Shown here one piece after another: positions 14,181-15,362 of a stretch of DNA of 15,362 nucleotides. Where the stretch lies: assembly GCA_024641445.1 (NCBI GenBank), contig JAHEDA010000030.1, forward strand, positions 1 through 15,362, given 5' to 3'. Source of the DNA: Gammaproteobacteria bacterium (GTDB lineage Bacteria > Pseudomonadota > Gammaproteobacteria > UBA6429 > Thiohalophilaceae). Numbering within the stretch: position 1 is the first letter of the stretch; every line of letters begins with the position of its first letter. The position numbers and the translations under genes were made by a program. The notes under the pieces were generated by a model that saw only the letters and a program-made list of their open reading frames with translations, had not been told where the DNA came from and did no database searches.

Positions 14181-15332
14181 ATGGACGTTCGTCTCCACCA
14201 CTCCCTTGAAGACATTCCTGCTGATGACTGGAATCGTTTGGCTGGTGATGTCTACCCGTTTACACGTCACGAATTTCTTGTCGCCTTAGAACGGCATGAC
14301 TGTGTCGGAGAGAAATACGGCTGGTTTCCGATGCATCTGGCGGCCTATGACCAGAACGAGTTGGTTGGCGCCCTTCCCCTCTATCTGAAAGACAACTCCT
14401 ACGGTGAGTTAGTCTTTGACTGGGGCTGGGCCGACGCCTATCACCGTGCCGGTTTGGCCTACTACCCCAAGCTGGTCAGCGCGATCCCGTACACACCCGC
14501 CACGGGTCCACGACTATTGTTGCATCCGGTGCGTAACGATACCAACACCATTGCCCAGGCGCTGATCGCCAAGGCCATCGCCTTGGCGCAGGAGCGTCAA
14601 CTCTCATCCCTGCATGTCCTCTTTACGACCGAGCAAGATTCAAGGCAATTAACTGATGCGGGCCTACTGTTGCGAATGGGTTGCCAGTTTCACTGGCATA
14701 ATCACGACTATCAGAATTTCAATGATTATTTGGCAACCTTCACCGCGGAAAAACGCAAAAAGATCAAACGCGAGCGTCGCCGCGTTGAAGAACAGGCCAT
14801 TACGCTGGAGGTGTTACACGGCGAAGAGTTGAACGATGCGCAGTGGAATATCTTTCATCAAATGTACTGCAGCACCTTTGACCGCAAGAGCGGAATGGCC
14901 ACGCTCTCACTCCCCTTCTTTAAGGAGATCAGTCGAACCATGCCAGGGCAGGTCGTCATTGTTATGGCACGACATGACAATGACTATGTCGCCGTAGCCT
15001 ACAATGTACGTGGTAAAGATACCCTGTATGGTCGTCATTGGGGCTGTACTGCGGAATATCACAGCCTGCATTTTGAGGCCTGTTACTATCAGGGTCTCGA
15101 TTACTGTATCCAACACGGTCTCGCACACTTCGAACCTGGTGCCCAAGGGGAGCACAAGGTGAGTCGAGGCTTCGAGCCCACCACCATCTGGTCTACACAC
15201 TGGATTGCGCATCCACAGTTTAAACAAGCGATTGCCCAATTCGTGCAACAAGAACAGCGTGGAGTCCAGCATTACATGGAGACGCTGGACGAGCATCTCC
15301 CGTTTAAGCACCCTGATATCTCACTACCGTGA
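14181..15332 (+). CDS. COG3146/DUF482 GNAT-fold acyltransferase-like protein
   Basis: This belongs to the DUF482 (COG3146) family, predicted GNAT-like N-acyltransferases sometimes labelled as peptidoglycan-related; the substrate is unknown. The product is 383 residues, typical. Family motifs are FDWGWADAYHRAG (79-91), YTPATGPRLL (104-113) and HWHNHDYQNF (171-180), followed by a basic helix, EKRKKIKRERRRVEEQ (190-205). The C-terminal core has GRHWGC (284-289), HSLHFEACYYQGLDYCI (294-310) and FEPGAQGEHKVSRGF (317-331). No signal peptide or membrane helix is seen, so it is probably cytoplasmic. The ATG has no clear ribosome site. It follows trxB on the same strand and precedes the probable aat by 12 bases, so the two may be co-transcribed. 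Confidence 0.92.
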   Translation: MDVRLHHSLEDIPADDWNRLAGDVYPFTRHEFLVALERHDCVGEKYGWFPMHLAAYDQNELVGALPLYLKDNSYGELVFDWGWADAYHRAGLAYYPKLVSAIPYTPATGPRLLLHPVRNDTNTIAQALIAKAIALAQERQLSSLHVLFTTEQDSRQLTDAGLLLRMGCQFHWHNHDYQNFNDYLATFTAEKRKKIKRERRRVEEQAITLEVLHGEELNDAQWNIFHQMYCSTFDRKSGMATLSLPFFKEISRTMPGQVVIVMARHDNDYVAVAYNVRGKDTLYGRHWGCTAEYHSLHFEACYYQGLDYCIQHGLAHFEPGAQGEHKVSRGFEPTTIWSTHWIAHPQFKQAIAQFVQQEQRGVQHYMETLDEHLPFKHPDISLP

Positions 15333-15344
15333 CACGCACTCACC

Positions 15345-15362
15345 ATGCTGCACTGGCTTGAC
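15345..15362 (+). CDS. aat: start of probable leucyl/phenylalanyl-tRNA--protein transferase (partial)
   Basis: Only six codons are present, MLHWLD, cut by the window edge. Aat proteins commonly open with a short stretch ending in WL plus an acidic residue, and E. coli aat lies near trxB. Both hints are weak. If correct, the product would attach Leu or Phe to N-terminal Lys or Arg of proteins and so mark them for ClpS/ClpAP. No strong ribosome site is seen. Confidence 0.45.

Overview
The window is a gene-dense stretch of bacterial chromosome made almost entirely of housekeeping genes. Protein sequences and gene order point to a gammaproteobacterium outside the Enterobacterales. The best matches I can recall are E. 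coli UvrY, UvrC, YccA, LolA, RarA and the FtsK gamma domain. Three blocks that are separate in E. coli lie side by side here: uvrY-uvrC-pgsA-tRNA-Gly, yccA-tRNA-Ser(UGA), and trxB-(lrp position)-ftsK-lolA-rarA-serS. The genus cannot be decided from this sequence.

Layout. (1) Bases 1-4143, minus strand: a sigma70-type promoter, then gacA/uvrY, a family-5-like uracil-DNA glycosylase, uvrC, pgsA and tRNA-Gly(GCC). The tRNA has its own near-consensus promoter and a terminator. The glycosylase and uvrC overlap by ATGA, and pgsA starts 9 bases after uvrC, so base excision repair, nucleotide excision repair and phospholipid synthesis share one reading unit. (2) Bases 4258-4687: tRNA-Ser(UGA) on minus, with a copy of its first 22 bases lying 162 bp upstream and hairpin-rich DNA between the copies. 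This is the oddest spot in the window. (3) Bases 4688-5605, plus strand: a YccA-type FtsH modulator, a strong hairpin terminator, and a 60-residue two-helix membrane protein of unknown function whose end overlaps the end of serS. (4) Bases 5592-13026, minus strand: ald, ftsK, lolA, rarA, crcB, a DUF190 protein and serS, tightly packed. ald sits where E. coli has lrp. (5) Bases 13158-15362, plus strand: trxB, a COG3146/DUF482 acyltransferase-like protein, and the first six codons of what is probably aat.

How the genes fit together. FtsK (chromosome segregation), LolA (lipoprotein carrier), RarA (replication-fork ATPase) and SerRS form the known conserved cluster. CrcB with DUF190 adds a fluoride-export pair inside it. 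GacA with the repair genes is the old uvrY-uvrC pairing, here with an extra glycosylase. I found no prophage, transposase, CRISPR array, toxin-antitoxin pair or defence island. I do not see a new multi-gene system. The observations worth following up are the tRNA-Ser duplication, the glycosylase insertion, the unknown small membrane protein, and several promoter and hairpin details.
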